A stretch of DNA of 64,000 bases from Falsiroseomonas frigidaquae (GCF_012163145.1 NZ_JAAVTX010000006.1:496001-560000); one strand, 5' to 3'; shown: positions 26,944 through 36,265, numbered from the stretch's first letter. The notes: generated by a model from the letters alone, not told the origin. Numbers and translations: made by a program.

Positions 26944-27729
26944 ATGCGCAGCCTGCACATCGCTGGCACTGGGATGATGGCCCAGCAGACGAATGTCGAA
27001 GTCATTTCCAACAACATCGCGAATATGAGCACCACCGGCTACAAGCGCCGGCGCGCCGAGTTCCAGGACTTGATCTACCAGAACCTGCGCCGCGTCGGCA
27101 GCCAATCGGCCGATACCGGCAGCGTGCTGCCTTCCGGCGCGCAGGTCGGCCTCGGCGTGAAGACCGGCGCGGTGTACCGGATTTCCGAACAGGGCAGCCT
27201 GAGCCAGACGGAGAACCGCTTCGACCTGGCGATCCGCGGCAATGGCTATTTCCAGATCACCCTGCCGACCGGGGAGGTTGCCTATACCCGTGACGGCACC
27301 TTCGCCCTGTCGCCGGAAGGCGTCATCGTCACCTCCGATGGCTATGTGGTGCAGCCGGGCCTCGCCGTGCCGGCGGCGGCGCGCGATGTCACCATCAATG
27401 CCTCGGGCGAGGTGCTGGCCAAGCTGGATGGCCAGGTGGACCCGCAGAATATCGGCCAGCTCCAGCTCGCCATCTTCGCCAACGAGACCGGGCTGGAGGC
27501 GATCGGCGACAACCTGATGCTCGCCACCCCCAGCTCCGGCGCCGCGCAGCAGGGCGCGCCGGGCGCGGTGGGCTTCGGCCAGGTGCTGCAGGGCTTCGTC
27601 GAGACGTCGAACGTGAACGTGGTGCAGGAGATCACCAATCTGATCACCGCGCAGCGCGCCTATGAGATGAACAGTAAGGTCATCTCGGCCAGCGACGAGA
27701 TGCTCTCCACCCTGTCGCGGCTGCGGTGA
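26944..27729 (+). CDS. flgG: Flagellar distal rod protein FlgG
   Basis: A 261-residue distal rod protein. The N-terminus AGTGMMAQQTNVEVISNNIANMSTTGYKRRRAEFQDL (region about 8-44) is the FlgG hallmark. The centre has NRFDLAIRGNGYFQITLPTGEVAYTRDG, and the C-terminus (NVVQEITNLITAQRAYEMNSKVISASDEML) is the conserved D0 helix. Its ATG and SD are duplicated three times upstream. The stop overlaps a possible GTG start of flgA. Confidence 0.97.
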   Translation: MRSLHIAGTGMMAQQTNVEVISNNIANMSTTGYKRRRAEFQDLIYQNLRRVGSQSADTGSVLPSGAQVGLGVKTGAVYRISEQGSLSQTENRFDLAIRGNGYFQITLPTGEVAYTRDGTFALSPEGVIVTSDGYVVQPGLAVPAAARDVTINASGEVLAKLDGQVDPQNIGQLQLAIFANETGLEAIGDNLMLATPSSGAAQQGAPGAVGFGQVLQGFVETSNVNVVQEITNLITAQRAYEMNSKVISASDEMLSTLSRLR

Positions 27730-27734
27730 CGGCC

Positions 27735-28655
27735 ATGCGCTGGATCATCCTGCTGCTGCTCGGCCTCGCACCCCCCGCCGCCGCCACCGAGCCCCCCACG
27801 TTGCGCCCCTTCGCCACGGTGGAGGAAGCGGTGGTGCGGCTGGAGGATCTGTTCGACGGGCTCGGCGAACGCGGCGCCACGCCGCTCGGCCCGGCGCCGC
27901 CGCCGGGGCAGCGGCTGGTGGTGGAGGCGCCGCAGCTGGCCGCCATCGCGCGGCGCAACAACGTGGCCTGGCGCCCCTCCGGCGGCGCCGAGCGCGTGGT
28001 GCTGGACCGCCCCGGCCGCGCGCTGGAGCGGGAGGAGGTGCTGGCCGCCCTGCGCGACGCGCTGCGCCCGCGCGGGGTGGAGGAGGAGACGGAGCTGGAA
28101 CTGCAGGCCTTCCACGCGCCGCTGGTGCCGCCCGCCGCCTTCCCGCAGATCATGGTGGAACAGGTGAGCTACGACGCGCAGACCCAGCGCTTCACCGCCG
28201 GCCTGGCGGTGACCGCGGATGGCATGGCGACCCAGCGCATCCGCCTGGCCGGCCGGGCGGTGGCGACGCTGCCGGTGGTGCTGGCGGTGCGGCGGCTGGG
28301 GGTGGGGGATGTGGTGCGGCCGCAGGATGTGCGGCTGGCGCGCATTCCCGCCAACCGGCTGCGGGCCGGCGCGGCGGAGCGGCTGGACCAGGCGGTGGGC
28401 CAGGCGCTGCGCCGCCCGACCTCGCCTGGCCAGCCGCTGATGGTGGCCAGCCTGTCCGAGCCCCTGGTGATCGAGCGCGGCAGCACGGTGACCATGCAGT
28501 ACGAGATCCCGGGCCTTTCCGTCACGGCGCTCGGCCGTGCCATGGAAGGCGCGGCGCGTGATGCGGTGCTGGCGGTGATGAACCTCAACAGCCGGATCGT
28601 GGTGGAGGCCCGCGCCATCGGCCCCGGCCGCGTCCGCGTGGAGGCCGGCCGATGA
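27735..28655 (+). CDS. flgA: Flagellar P-ring assembly chaperone FlgA
   Basis: A 306-residue periplasmic chaperone for P-ring formation by FlgI. A signal peptide covers about residues 1-16. The C-terminal SAF-like part has the family blocks VLAVRRLGVGDVVRPQDVRLARIPANR, GQALRRPTSPGQPLMVASL and IERGSTVTMQYEIPGLSVTALGRAMEGAARDAVLAVMNLNS (read as separate short blocks). The start is set at the ATG; a GTG at 27726 overlapping the flgG stop (GTGA) is an equally coupled alternative. The N-terminal half is longer than in enterobacterial FlgA. Confidence 0.88.
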   Translation: MRWIILLLLGLAPPAAATEPPTLRPFATVEEAVVRLEDLFDGLGERGATPLGPAPPPGQRLVVEAPQLAAIARRNNVAWRPSGGAERVVLDRPGRALEREEVLAALRDALRPRGVEEETELELQAFHAPLVPPAAFPQIMVEQVSYDAQTQRFTAGLAVTADGMATQRIRLAGRAVATLPVVLAVRRLGVGDVVRPQDVRLARIPANRLRAGAAERLDQAVGQALRRPTSPGQPLMVASLSEPLVIERGSTVTMQYEIPGLSVTALGRAMEGAARDAVLAVMNLNSRIVVEARAIGPGRVRVEAGR

Positions 28656-29377
28656 GGTCCCTTCCCCTTCTGGCGCTGGCCCTGGCGCTGGGCGCCTGCG
28701 AGCGGCTTTCCGAGGTCGGCCGCCCGCCGGCGATGGCCCCCGTCACCAGCCCCACCGCCGCCCCCGGCTACCAGCCGGTGAGCATGCCGATGCCGGCGGC
28801 GCAGGCGCCCACGCATGGCGGCAACAGCCTGTGGCGCCCGGGCAGCCGCACCTTCCTGCGCGACCAGCGGGCGGCTTCGGTCGGCGACCTGATCACGGTG
28901 CTGGTCAGCATCCAGGACACCGCGCAGTTGCAGAACACGACGGAGCGGGAGCGGGAGGGGACGGATACGCTGGGCCTTCCGCGGCTGCTCGGCCTGGAAA
29001 GCTCCCTCACCCGGCTGCTGCCGAACACCATCGACCCCTCCGCGCTGGTGCAGACCAATGGCGCGCAGACCAGCAGCGGCGTCGGCACAATGCGGCGGAA
29101 CGAGACGGTGACCCTGCGCCTGGCGGCGACGGTGACGCAGACGCTGCCCAACGGAAACCTGGTGGTGGCCGGGCGGCAGCAGGTGCGGGTGAACCACGAG
29201 ATGCGCGAATTGCAGGTGACGGGCGTGATCCGGCCGCAGGATATCGCGAGCGACAATACGGTGAAGCATGACCGGCTGGCGGAGGCGCGGATTGCCTATG
29301 GCGGGCGGGGGACGCTGTCCGATGTGCAGGCGCCGCGGTATGGGCAGCAATTGCTGGATATTGTGCTGCCGTTTTGA
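28652..29377 (+). CDS. flgH: Flagellar L-ring lipoprotein FlgH
   Basis: A 241-residue outer-membrane lipoprotein that forms the L ring. The lipobox LALGAC puts the acylated Cys at residue 16. Family blocks are SLWRPGSRTFLRDQRAASVGDLITV, TETVTLRLAATVTQTLPNGNLVVAGRQQVRVNHE-like (residues about 150-183) and VIRPQDIASDNTVKHDRLAEARIAYGG. It overlaps flgA by ATGA and closes the flgFGAH operon. No hairpin terminator was seen directly after it. Confidence 0.95.
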   Translation: MRSLPLLALALALGACERLSEVGRPPAMAPVTSPTAAPGYQPVSMPMPAAQAPTHGGNSLWRPGSRTFLRDQRAASVGDLITVLVSIQDTAQLQNTTEREREGTDTLGLPRLLGLESSLTRLLPNTIDPSALVQTNGAQTSSGVGTMRRNETVTLRLAATVTQTLPNGNLVVAGRQQVRVNHEMRELQVTGVIRPQDIASDNTVKHDRLAEARIAYGGRGTLSDVQAPRYGQQLLDIVLPF

Positions 29378-30422
29378 GGGTGAGTGGCTGAGAGTGTACT
29401 GAATGGACGAGAAGTGGCTGTCTCGAACTCGCTGCTATGGCGCGGTTCGGCAGCCTTCGGACGGTCCGCTCCCGAGTTTCGACCTACGACAGCTGACGCA
29501 CTAGCCGAAAGGATAGGTAATTTGCTCTATCCGATCTCGGTAGATGTCTTGAGCGCGTCGAACTCACCAACCAGTCCGCCAAGACCCTCGCCAGGAGGTA
29601 GGAAGCCCATCATCTCATTAAAAGCCACACAACACCCGATTAGCGCGATGCAGGCGTAATGGACCGTTAAGGCCATTTCGCCTCGACTTTGAGCAGCCTC
29701 CATGTTGATCCCGCGGAAGCCATCTGCCCCACAAACAATGAAGCGATTCAATGCTCTGACAGATGGGTGCGCCGCGTCCGCTGACAACATTTTATATATA
29801 ACGTACGAATCCGAAATTAAGCTCTTCTTCGCAACGCTCTCTGGCCGCAGCCTTTTGGGCTTTGACAACCTATCGGTTAGCTTACTAAGGTGATCGGTAA
29901 ATGCTTTTTTTCTGGCCTCGTCGATAGAAGCATATCCGATTACCATCTCGGTGAGCCATGTTGTACTGACCAATTCGTCACGGCCCATGTCGTGCACGAA
30001 TGCGTCTCCTTCGGCCTGGACGCCGGCAATCCAGAATAAATTCTCGAGACATGATCGGGCCAGAGTGCGCGCCTCAACGATCAAACCCTCGCGGGCCACG
30101 CAAAGTGTACCCTTGAAATTTCCAACTGCGCGAATCAAGAGAGTTGCCGCAACAACCTTCGGATCAGATGACCCTTTCTCCGTGATTACGATATTTGAAC
30201 TGGCTAGAAGCTCAACAGAGAAATTATGCAATCTGTCGGCAAAATTTAGCCACGCGATCATCGGAGCATCAAACGTCATCTCAGATTTTCCTGGCGGGAA
30301 CCCATAAAATATCAGCATTCGCTCGCGATCCGTTTCACCTGATTGAGTAGGCGACAGGATGTTGAGGCGAAAAAGCTAAATCTGACGGGCTTCGCGAGCG
30401 AGCTCGCGCACCCCTTACTCCC
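29378..30422. other. GC-poor inserted segment
   Basis: Base composition drops to roughly half GC by eye, with runs such as ttttatatataacg near 29793, against about 70% on both sides. It holds one DUF5677-like gene and no transposase, integrase or clear terminal repeats. It lies between flgH and recQ, outside either gene, and the change is abrupt on both sides. This suggests acquisition by transfer with the mobility functions lost. Confidence 0.7.
29527..30318 (-). CDS. DUF5677-like protein, probably horizontally acquired
   Basis: A 263-residue, mainly helical protein resembling the DUF5677 group. Supporting blocks are KVVAATLLIRAVGNFKGTL, ARTLARSCLENLFWIAG and an end segment HYACIALIGCCVAFNEMMG. 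Members often occur in accessory or defence-type settings, but their activity is unknown. Codon usage is much less GC-biased than in neighbouring genes. The ATG at 30318 is used; ATG 30279 is possible. It stands alone, with no partner gene in the insertion. Confidence 0.65.
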   Translation of the reverse strand: MLIFYGFPPGKSEMTFDAPMIAWLNFADRLHNFSVELLASSNIVITEKGSSDPKVVAATLLIRAVGNFKGTLCVAREGLIVEARTLARSCLENLFWIAGVQAEGDAFVHDMGRDELVSTTWLTEMVIGYASIDEARKKAFTDHLSKLTDRLSKPKRLRPESVAKKSLISDSYVIYKMLSADAAHPSVRALNRFIVCGADGFRGINMEAAQSRGEMALTVHYACIALIGCCVAFNEMMGFLPPGEGLGGLVGEFDALKTSTEIG

Positions 30423-32282
30423 CTAAACCCCCGCCAGCACCCGCAGCACCGCATCCCCATACCGGTCCAGCTTGGTCCGCCCCACCCCCGCAATCCCGCC
30501 GAGCTGGTCCAGGCTCCGCGGCCGCTGCGCCGCGATTTCCGCCAGCGTCCGGTCCTGGAAGATGACATAGGCCGGCACGGACTGGCTCTGCGCCTCCCCC
30601 CGCCGCCAGTCGCGCAGCGCCTCGAACACCGCGTCGCCCACCGGCGCGGCGCTGCCGCCGCCTCCACCACTGCGGGCGGCCCGAGCGGGGGCGGCGCTGG
30701 CCTGCACCAGGTCCTCCCGCAGCATCACCTTCTCCTCGCCCTTCAGCACCGGCTTGGCGGCGTCCGTCGGCACCAGCTCGCCGTGGTTCTCCACGGCCAC
30801 GTCCAACACCCCGCGCGCCACCAACTGCCGGGCCACGCCGCGCCAGGCAAACTCGGAAAGATCCTTGCCGACGCCGAAGGTCGGCAGCTTGTCATGGGCG
30901 AATTGCGCCACCTTGTCGGTCAGCTTGCCGCGCAGCACGTCCACCACATGCGCCACGCCGAAGCGCCGCCCCGTCCGCAGCACGGCCGAGAGCATCTTCT
31001 GGGCCGCCACCGTGCCGTCGAACAGGCGCGGGGGAGACAGGCACACGTCGCAATTGCCGCAGGGCGGCGGCTCGGCCTCCCCGAAGCAGCGCAGCAGGAT
31101 CTGGCGGCGGCAGGTGGCGGCCTCGGCGATGGCGACCATGGCGTCCAGCCGCTGCCGCTCGATCCGCTTCTGCTCCGGCGCCGCCGGGCTTTCCTCGATC
31201 CGGTGCCGGCCGAGCGCGATGTCGCCGGCGCCGTACAGCAGCAGGGCACGCGCCGGCAGCCCGTCCCGCCCCGCGCGGCCGATTTCCTGGTACCAGCTCT
31301 CCGGCGATTTCGGCAGGTCCAGGTGGACCACCCAGCGCACATCCGGCCGGTCGATCCCCATGCCGAAGGCGATCGTCGCGCACATCACAACCGAATCCCC
31401 ACGTGCGAAGCGCCGATGCGCCTCCCGCTTCGCCTCGGATTCCATGCCGGCATGGAAGGACAGCGCATCATGCCCATCGCCGCGCAGCCATTCGGCGGTC
31501 TGGTCGGTCTTGTTGCGGGTGCCGCAATAGACGATGCCGGCGCCACCCTTGGACGCCTCCTCCCGCAGCAAGGCGCGCAGCTGGGCGCGTTCGGATTCGC
31601 GCGGCGCGGCCTCGATGCGGATATTCGGGCGGTCGAAGCCGCCGCGGAACACGGGGTCCTCCGACAGGCCAAGCTGCCGGCGGATATCCTCGACCGTGCG
31701 CGGATCGGCAGTGGCGGTCAGGGCCAGGCGGGGAACCCGGGAAAAACGTTCCGCCAGCACGCCGAGGCCGCGGTATTCCGGCCGGAAATGGTGCCCCCAT
31801 TGGGACACGCAATGCGCCTCATCCACCGCGAACAGCGCGACGGGCAGTTCCTCAAGCCGGGACAGCATGCCTTCCAGCGCCAGCCGCTCCGGCGAGACAT
31901 ACAGCAGCTTCAGGTCGCCATTGTGCAGGTCGCGCAGCACGTTGCGTGATTCGCCTTCCGGCAGATCCGAATGCAGCGCCGCCGCCGCCACGCCCTGCTG
32001 GCGCAGCGCCGCCACCTGGTCCTCCATCAGGGCGATCAGGGGGGAGACGACAATGCCGACCCCCGGCCGGCACAAGGCAGGCACCTGGAAGCACAGTGAT
32101 TTGCCGCCGCCGGTCGGCATCAGCACCAGGCCGGAGCCTCCGCCGGCGACATGGCGCACCACTTCCTCCTGCCGCCCCCGGAAGCCGGGGTGGCCGAAGA
32201 CGCGGCTGAGCACGTCCAGCGGGTCCGTGCTCTCGTCGGGGTGGTCGGGCATCAGGGGGGAGAATCGGCCGTCATCGGGCAT
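30423..32282 (-). CDS. recQ: ATP-dependent DNA helicase RecQ
   Basis: A 619-residue RecQ helicase that unwinds DNA 3' to 5' in repair. Walker A lies in LMPTGGGKSLCFQVPA, the DEAH box in FAVDEAHCVSQWGHHFRPEY, and motif VI in YQEIGRAGRDG. The RQC zinc cysteines are seen in CRRQILLRCFGE and CGNCDVC. A C-terminal HRDC domain (AYVIFQDRTLAEIA ... GIAGVGRTKLDRYG) closes the protein after a Gly-rich linker near residue 530. The ATG at 32282 was chosen; GTG 32297 and ATG 32252 are alternatives. Confidence 0.95.
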   Translation of the reverse strand: MPDDGRFSPLMPDHPDESTDPLDVLSRVFGHPGFRGRQEEVVRHVAGGGSGLVLMPTGGGKSLCFQVPALCRPGVGIVVSPLIALMEDQVAALRQQGVAAAALHSDLPEGESRNVLRDLHNGDLKLLYVSPERLALEGMLSRLEELPVALFAVDEAHCVSQWGHHFRPEYRGLGVLAERFSRVPRLALTATADPRTVEDIRRQLGLSEDPVFRGGFDRPNIRIEAAPRESERAQLRALLREEASKGGAGIVYCGTRNKTDQTAEWLRGDGHDALSFHAGMESEAKREAHRRFARGDSVVMCATIAFGMGIDRPDVRWVVHLDLPKSPESWYQEIGRAGRDGLPARALLLYGAGDIALGRHRIEESPAAPEQKRIERQRLDAMVAIAEAATCRRQILLRCFGEAEPPPCGNCDVCLSPPRLFDGTVAAQKMLSAVLRTGRRFGVAHVVDVLRGKLTDKVAQFAHDKLPTFGVGKDLSEFAWRGVARQLVARGVLDVAVENHGELVPTDAAKPVLKGEEKVMLREDLVQASAAPARAARSGGGGGSAAPVGDAVFEALRDWRRGEAQSQSVPAYVIFQDRTLAEIAAQRPRSLDQLGGIAGVGRTKLDRYGDAVLRVLAGV

Positions 32283-32350
32283 GGCCCTGTCTGCCACGCC
32301 CGGCGCCGCAAGGGCAGGGCCTCCCCTGCCCCCGGAATGTCATGCACCGC

Positions 32351-32755
32351 TCAGGGGTAGCCCACCACGATCTCGACCCGGCGGCTTTCGATCGGCACCG
32401 CGTCGAACGGCACCGGGCCGCGGCCGACCACGGAGATGCGGCTGGTCGGGACGCCGCGCTTGGCGATCTCATCCGCCACATGCTGGGCGCGGCGGCGGGA
32501 CAATTCCTGGTTGAAGGCCTGGCCGCCGGCCGGGCCGGCAAAGCCGCGCACCTGCACCGGCACTTCCGGGTGGCGGCGCGCCAGGCGGGCGGCGTTGGCG
32601 AGCACGGCCATGGCCGGCTCATCCAGTTCCACGCTGTCCGTCTCGAAGAACACCACGCGCGGCGGCTGGCCGACCAGCTCGCGCGGATCCGCGGCACAGG
32701 CGGCCAGGAGGGCAGCCGGAACAAGTCCGGCCAAGGCGAAAGCGCGGCGACGCAT
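32351..32755 (-). CDS. OmpA-family lipoprotein
   Basis: A 134-residue protein with a lipoprotein signal (LVPAALLAAC, Cys at residue 20) and an OmpA-like C-terminal domain. It begins VVFFETDSVELDEPAM and contains QVRGFAGPAGGQAFNQELSRRRAQHVADEIAKRG (region about 69-102), the peptidoglycan-binding helix pattern with its conserved Asn and Arg. It probably links the outer membrane to peptidoglycan. The start at 32755 has GGAG upstream and gives a clean lipobox. It is divergent from the hypothetical gene at 32840. Confidence 0.82.
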   Translation of the reverse strand: MRRRAFALAGLVPAALLAACAADPRELVGQPPRVVFFETDSVELDEPAMAVLANAARLARRHPEVPVQVRGFAGPAGGQAFNQELSRRRAQHVADEIAKRGVPTSRISVVGRGPVPFDAVPIESRRVEIVVGYP

Positions 32756-32839
32756 GTGAAAGACTCCGGGAGGGAATTGACCCATAGGTCGCGCGGCAGG
32801 GCATGCCGCGTCAATCGCGACATCAACCAGCTTCACGTG

Positions 32840-33892
32840 ATGCGGCGCGCTCAGGCGGTATTAACCCGCCTCGCGCATCCTGCGGCGGTGTCCCAGACCG
32901 AGTCCCCCCCGACGAGCCTGCCGGACCCGCGCGGCTTCGACCCGGTCCGCTTTCCCGGCACGGCCGAGGGCGAGACCTGGCCGCCGCCGCAATTCCTGTT
33001 CCAGGCGAGCTGGCTGCGCGAGCCGGGCATGGCGTTCGAGCGTGACCCCTCCGGCGGCATCGGCCTGGTGCGGCCCTATGCCCATATGCGGATGCTGGCG
33101 GATCTGGAGAACGCGCATCTGCTGCTGGATATCGCCCCCGGCACGCATGATTTCCGCCTGCTGCGCCTGGTTCCGGCCGCGCTGCGCTGCGTCGAGCGCA
33201 TCACGCCGGGCGACCCCGTCCCCGGCCCGCTGCTGGATGAGGACCCGGAGCCGGTGGCGGAACACCACCTCTACGCCGCCACGTCGGAGCTTGTCGCCCG
33301 GCTGGCGGCCACGGCCGGGGAGGAAGGCGAGGCGCTGGCCGAGGCGATGCGCCGCACCCCGCCCGGGCCCGCGATGTTCGAGGCGGCGATCGCCCATTGC
33401 ATCACCAAGGGCGGCTTCCCCATGGGCACCATGGCGCCGCTCGGACGGCGCCTGCAGATGCTGGCGAATGCCCATGCCCGCGTGCTGACCACCGCCGCCA
33501 GCCAGCCGGATTATGAGGCGATGGAGCGCATGGTCCGCCGCACGCGGGATGCGCTGGGCAGCGACCGGCGCTGGGCCGGGGATCTGCTGACGCGGGCGAT
33601 GGACGGGCTGATGCCGATGATCGCCCGGCCGCGCCGTGCCGCCGCCGCCCTGCTGGCCACGGCCGAGGAAGCGATGCGCCGCCCGCTGCCGCTGGAGGCG
33701 CCGACCCGGCTGATCCGTGACCAGCTCGCGCTGCGCGACCGGCTGCTGGACCTTTCGGTATTCTGGCACCGGCTATCCGCCGCCTGGCTGGCGGTGGACC
33801 CGGATACGACGGACCGGCGGGAGATCGAGGCGCTGGCCCGCAACGCCCTGCGCCGCCTGGCGCTGGAGCCGCTGTACCGGGCGCCAGACTAG
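32840..33892 (+). CDS. Hypothetical protein, unknown function
   Basis: A 350-residue cytoplasmic protein, or 334 residues if the GTG at 32888 is used. No family recognised. After a Pro-rich beginning it shows FQASWLREPGMAFERDPSGGIG and a helical remainder rich in Arg/Ala, including DLLTRAMDGLMPMIARPRRA. No membrane or signal segment is visible. It converges on phoB, with 12 bases between the stops, and is divergent from the OmpA-like lipoprotein. Neither possible start has a good SD, so the N-terminus is uncertain. Confidence 0.65.
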   Translation: MRRAQAVLTRLAHPAAVSQTESPPTSLPDPRGFDPVRFPGTAEGETWPPPQFLFQASWLREPGMAFERDPSGGIGLVRPYAHMRMLADLENAHLLLDIAPGTHDFRLLRLVPAALRCVERITPGDPVPGPLLDEDPEPVAEHHLYAATSELVARLAATAGEEGEALAEAMRRTPPGPAMFEAAIAHCITKGGFPMGTMAPLGRRLQMLANAHARVLTTAASQPDYEAMERMVRRTRDALGSDRRWAGDLLTRAMDGLMPMIARPRRAAAALLATAEEAMRRPLPLEAPTRLIRDQLALRDRLLDLSVFWHRLSAAWLAVDPDTTDRREIEALARNALRRLALEPLYRAPD

Positions 33893-33904
33893 GGGCGGCG
33901 CCCC

Positions 33905-34618
33905 CTACTCCTCCACGTCCAGCGCGTAGCCGGCGGAGCGCACGGTGCGGATGATGTCGGCTTCCTCGTCGCCATTCACCGCCTTGCGCAGGCGACGGAT
34001 GTGCACGTCCACCGTGCGCGGCTCGACATGGATGTCGCGGCCCCAGACAGCGTCCAGCAATTGTTCGCGGGTGAAGACGCGGCCCGGATGCTGCAGGAAG
34101 AATTCCAGCAGCCGGTATTCGGTAGGGCCCAGGTGCAGCGACCGGCTGCCGCGCGTCACGCGATGCGCGTCCTGGTCCATCACCAGGTCCTTGTAGGTCA
34201 GCCGCCCCTTCACCGGCACCGCGCCGGACCGGCGCAGCAGCGCGCGGATGCGGGCCAGCAGCGCGTCCATCACGAAGGGCTTCGAGATGTAGTCGTCCGC
34301 CCCCGTATCCAGCGCGCGCACCGCGTCCTGGTCTTCGGTCCGCGCCGTCACCATGATGATCGGCAGGTCACGGGTATTCGGGCGGCGGCGGATCTGGCGG
34401 CAGACTTCCAGGCCTGAAAGCGCCGGCAGCATCCAGTCGAGCAGGATGAGGTCCGGCTTGCCCTCGGAGACGCGCAGCAGCGCCTCCTGCCCATCGGTCG
34501 CCTCCTCCACGCGGAAGCCCTGCTTCTCGAGGTTGTAGCGCAGCAGAGTCAGCAGCGGCGCCTCGTCCTCCACCACCAGGATGGTCGGCTTGGCGAGACT
34601 GCCCGTGGCGTCCGGCAT
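33905..34618 (-). CDS. phoB: Phosphate regulon response regulator PhoB
   Basis: A 237-residue OmpR-type regulator. The receiver shows VVEDEAPLLTLLRYNLE and the phosphoacceptor in LILLDWMLPALSG. The winged-helix DNA-binding domain carries LGPTEYRLLEFFLQHPGRVF and VEPRTVDVHIRRLRKAVN. It activates pst and other Pho genes under phosphate limitation. The ATG at 34618 was preferred to the GTG at 34636. It ends the pst operon, 27 bases after phoU. Its kinase gene phoR is not in the window. Confidence 0.94.
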   Translation of the reverse strand: MPDATGSLAKPTILVVEDEAPLLTLLRYNLEKQGFRVEEATDGQEALLRVSEGKPDLILLDWMLPALSGLEVCRQIRRRPNTRDLPIIMVTARTEDQDAVRALDTGADDYISKPFVMDALLARIRALLRRSGAVPVKGRLTYKDLVMDQDAHRVTRGSRSLHLGPTEYRLLEFFLQHPGRVFTREQLLDAVWGRDIHVEPRTVDVHIRRLRKAVNGDEEADIIRTVRSAGYALDVEE

Positions 34619-34645
34619 GTTCGCGGTTCCCAGCACTCGTCAGGA

Positions 34646-35371
34646 TTATTCGGGCGGCCGGACCACGGCGTAGGCGGAACTGTCCGCCTTCGGCCGTTCA
34701 TCCGGCAGGCTGTCGCCGCGCACGGCGTAGTGCACCGTCTCGGCGATGTTGGTGGCGTGGTCGCCGATGCGTTCCAGGTTCTTGGCGATGAACAGCAGAT
34801 GCGTCGCCGCGGTGATGTTGCGCGGGTCCTCCATCATGAAGGTGAGCATCTCGCGGAAGATGCCGTTGTAGACATCGTCCACCGGCTCATCATTGCCCCA
34901 GACCCGCGCCGCGGCCTCGGCATCGTCGTTCACCAGCGCGTCGATCGCGGCCTTCAGGTTCTCCTGTACCAGGCGGGCCATTCGGGAGAAGCCGTTGAGG
35001 CTGCCCAGCGTCGGCTGCTGCGCCACCACGATGCTGCGCTTGGCGGCATTGCGGGCGTAGTCGCCGATGCGCTCCAGGTTGTGCGCCACCTTCATGGCGG
35101 TGACGATGAAGCGCAGGTCGATCGCCATCGGCTGGCGGGTCGCCAGGATGCGGATGCAGAAGCTCTCGACCTCGCGTTCCAGCTGGTCGAGCGCGGCGTC
35201 GCGGCCGATCACCTCGGCCGCCAGGGTGGCATCGCGGCGCACCAGCGCCACGGTGGCGTCATTCACCTGGCGCTCCGCCAGCCCGCCCATGCGGGCCAGC
35301 ATGTCGCGGACCTTGCGGAGCTGCTCGTCGTAGGATCGGACGATGTGCTCGCTCTGGGTTTCCATTGGCAT
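34646..35371 (-). CDS. phoU: Phosphate signalling protein PhoU
   Basis: A 241-residue protein made of two PhoU repeats (three-helix bundles). The first shows LGGLAERQVNDATVALVRRD-like residues at about 30-49, the second LVNDDAEAAARVWGNDEPVDDVYN. ERIGDYARNAAKRS and ERIGDHATNIAETVHY are the paired metal-binding motifs, one per repeat. It tells PhoR whether the Pst transporter is active. GAGGAC eight bases upstream supports the ATG at 35371. It lies between pstB and phoB. Confidence 0.95.
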   Translation of the reverse strand: MPMETQSEHIVRSYDEQLRKVRDMLARMGGLAERQVNDATVALVRRDATLAAEVIGRDAALDQLEREVESFCIRILATRQPMAIDLRFIVTAMKVAHNLERIGDYARNAAKRSIVVAQQPTLGSLNGFSRMARLVQENLKAAIDALVNDDAEAAARVWGNDEPVDDVYNGIFREMLTFMMEDPRNITAATHLLFIAKNLERIGDHATNIAETVHYAVRGDSLPDERPKADSSAYAVVRPPE

Positions 35372-35382
35372 CTGCGTTGTCC

Positions 35383-36219
35383 TCAGCCGAACCGGCCGGT
35401 GATGTATTCCTGGGTGCGCTTCTCGCGCGGCGCGGTGAAGAGCTGCGCGGCGGGTGCGACCTCGACCAGCTCGCCCAGGTAGAAGAAGGCCACCTGGTCG
35501 GCGCAGCGCGCGGCCTGCTGCATGTTGTGGGTGACGATGCAGATGGTGAAGTCACGCTTCAACTCGTCGATCAGCTCCTCGATCTTCAAGGTGGAGATCG
35601 GGTCGAGCGCGCTGGTCGGCTCGTCGAACAGCATCACTTCCGGCCGCACGGCGATGGAGCGTGCGATGCACAGGCGCTGCTGCTGGCCGCCCGACAGGCC
35701 CATGGCGGAGGATTGCAGCCGGTCCTTCACCTCGCCCCAGATCGCGGCGCGGGACAGCGCCCATTCGACGCGGTCGTCCAGCTCGGATTTCGCCAGCTTC
35801 TCATGCAGTTTGATGCCGAAGGCGATGTTGTCATAGATCGTCATCGGGAACGGCGTCGGCTTCTGGAACACCATGCCGACCTTGGAGCGCAGCTCGTTCA
35901 GGTCGACGGAGGCGTCGATCATGTTGCGCCCGTCCATCAGCACCTCGCCTTCCGCGCGCTGGCCCGGATACAGGCTGTACATGCGGTTCAGCACGCGCAG
36001 CAGCGTGGACTTGCCGCAGCCGGAGGGGCCGATCATGCCCGTCACCTGCCGGTCCGGCAGGTCCAGGTTGATCGACTTCAGCGCCTTGTTGGTGCCGTAG
36101 AAGAAATCGAGGTTGCGCACGGAGATGCGCGCCTGCGTGTTCAGCGCCTCGGCGGATCGCGCCTGCATGCCGCCGAAGCCGGCGGGGCTGGCAGTGGTCT
36201 GTTCGGTCATCGAGCCCAT
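35383..36219 (-). CDS. pstB: Phosphate ABC transporter ATP-binding protein PstB
   Basis: A 278-residue ATPase of the high-affinity phosphate transporter. Walker A is GPSGCGKST, signature [16 protein letters not shown], Walker [14 protein letters not shown] and the switch His in [13 protein letters not shown]. An N-terminal extension of about 30 residues precedes [16 protein letters not shown]. It works with PstA and PstC at the inner membrane. Order and spacing fit one pst operon. Confidence 0.97.
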   Translation of the reverse strand: MGSMTEQTTASPAGFGGMQARSAEALNTQARISVRNLDFFYGTNKALKSINLDLPDRQVTGMIGPSGCGKSTLLRVLNRMYSLYPGQRAEGEVLMDGRNMIDASVDLNELRSKVGMVFQKPTPFPMTIYDNIAFGIKLHEKLAKSELDDRVEWALSRAAIWGEVKDRLQSSAMGLSGGQQQRLCIARSIAVRPEVMLFDEPTSALDPISTLKIEELIDELKRDFTICIVTHNMQQAARCADQVAFFYLGELVEVAPAAQLFTAPREKRTQEYITGRFG

Positions 36220-36265
36220 CGGATCGTCCTCATCTTACGGCCCAGCGGGCCGCCCCTTCCCTGGC

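Noticed and set aside
29384-29659. 91-codon plus-strand frame after flgH
   Set aside because: It runs into the DUF5677-like gene on the other strand and shows no recognisable family. The left part may be a remnant of something inserted, but this cannot be supported.
29378-30422. Insertion sequence
   Set aside because: No transposase frame and no clear terminal inverted repeats or target duplication were found, so only a GC-poor insertion is claimed.
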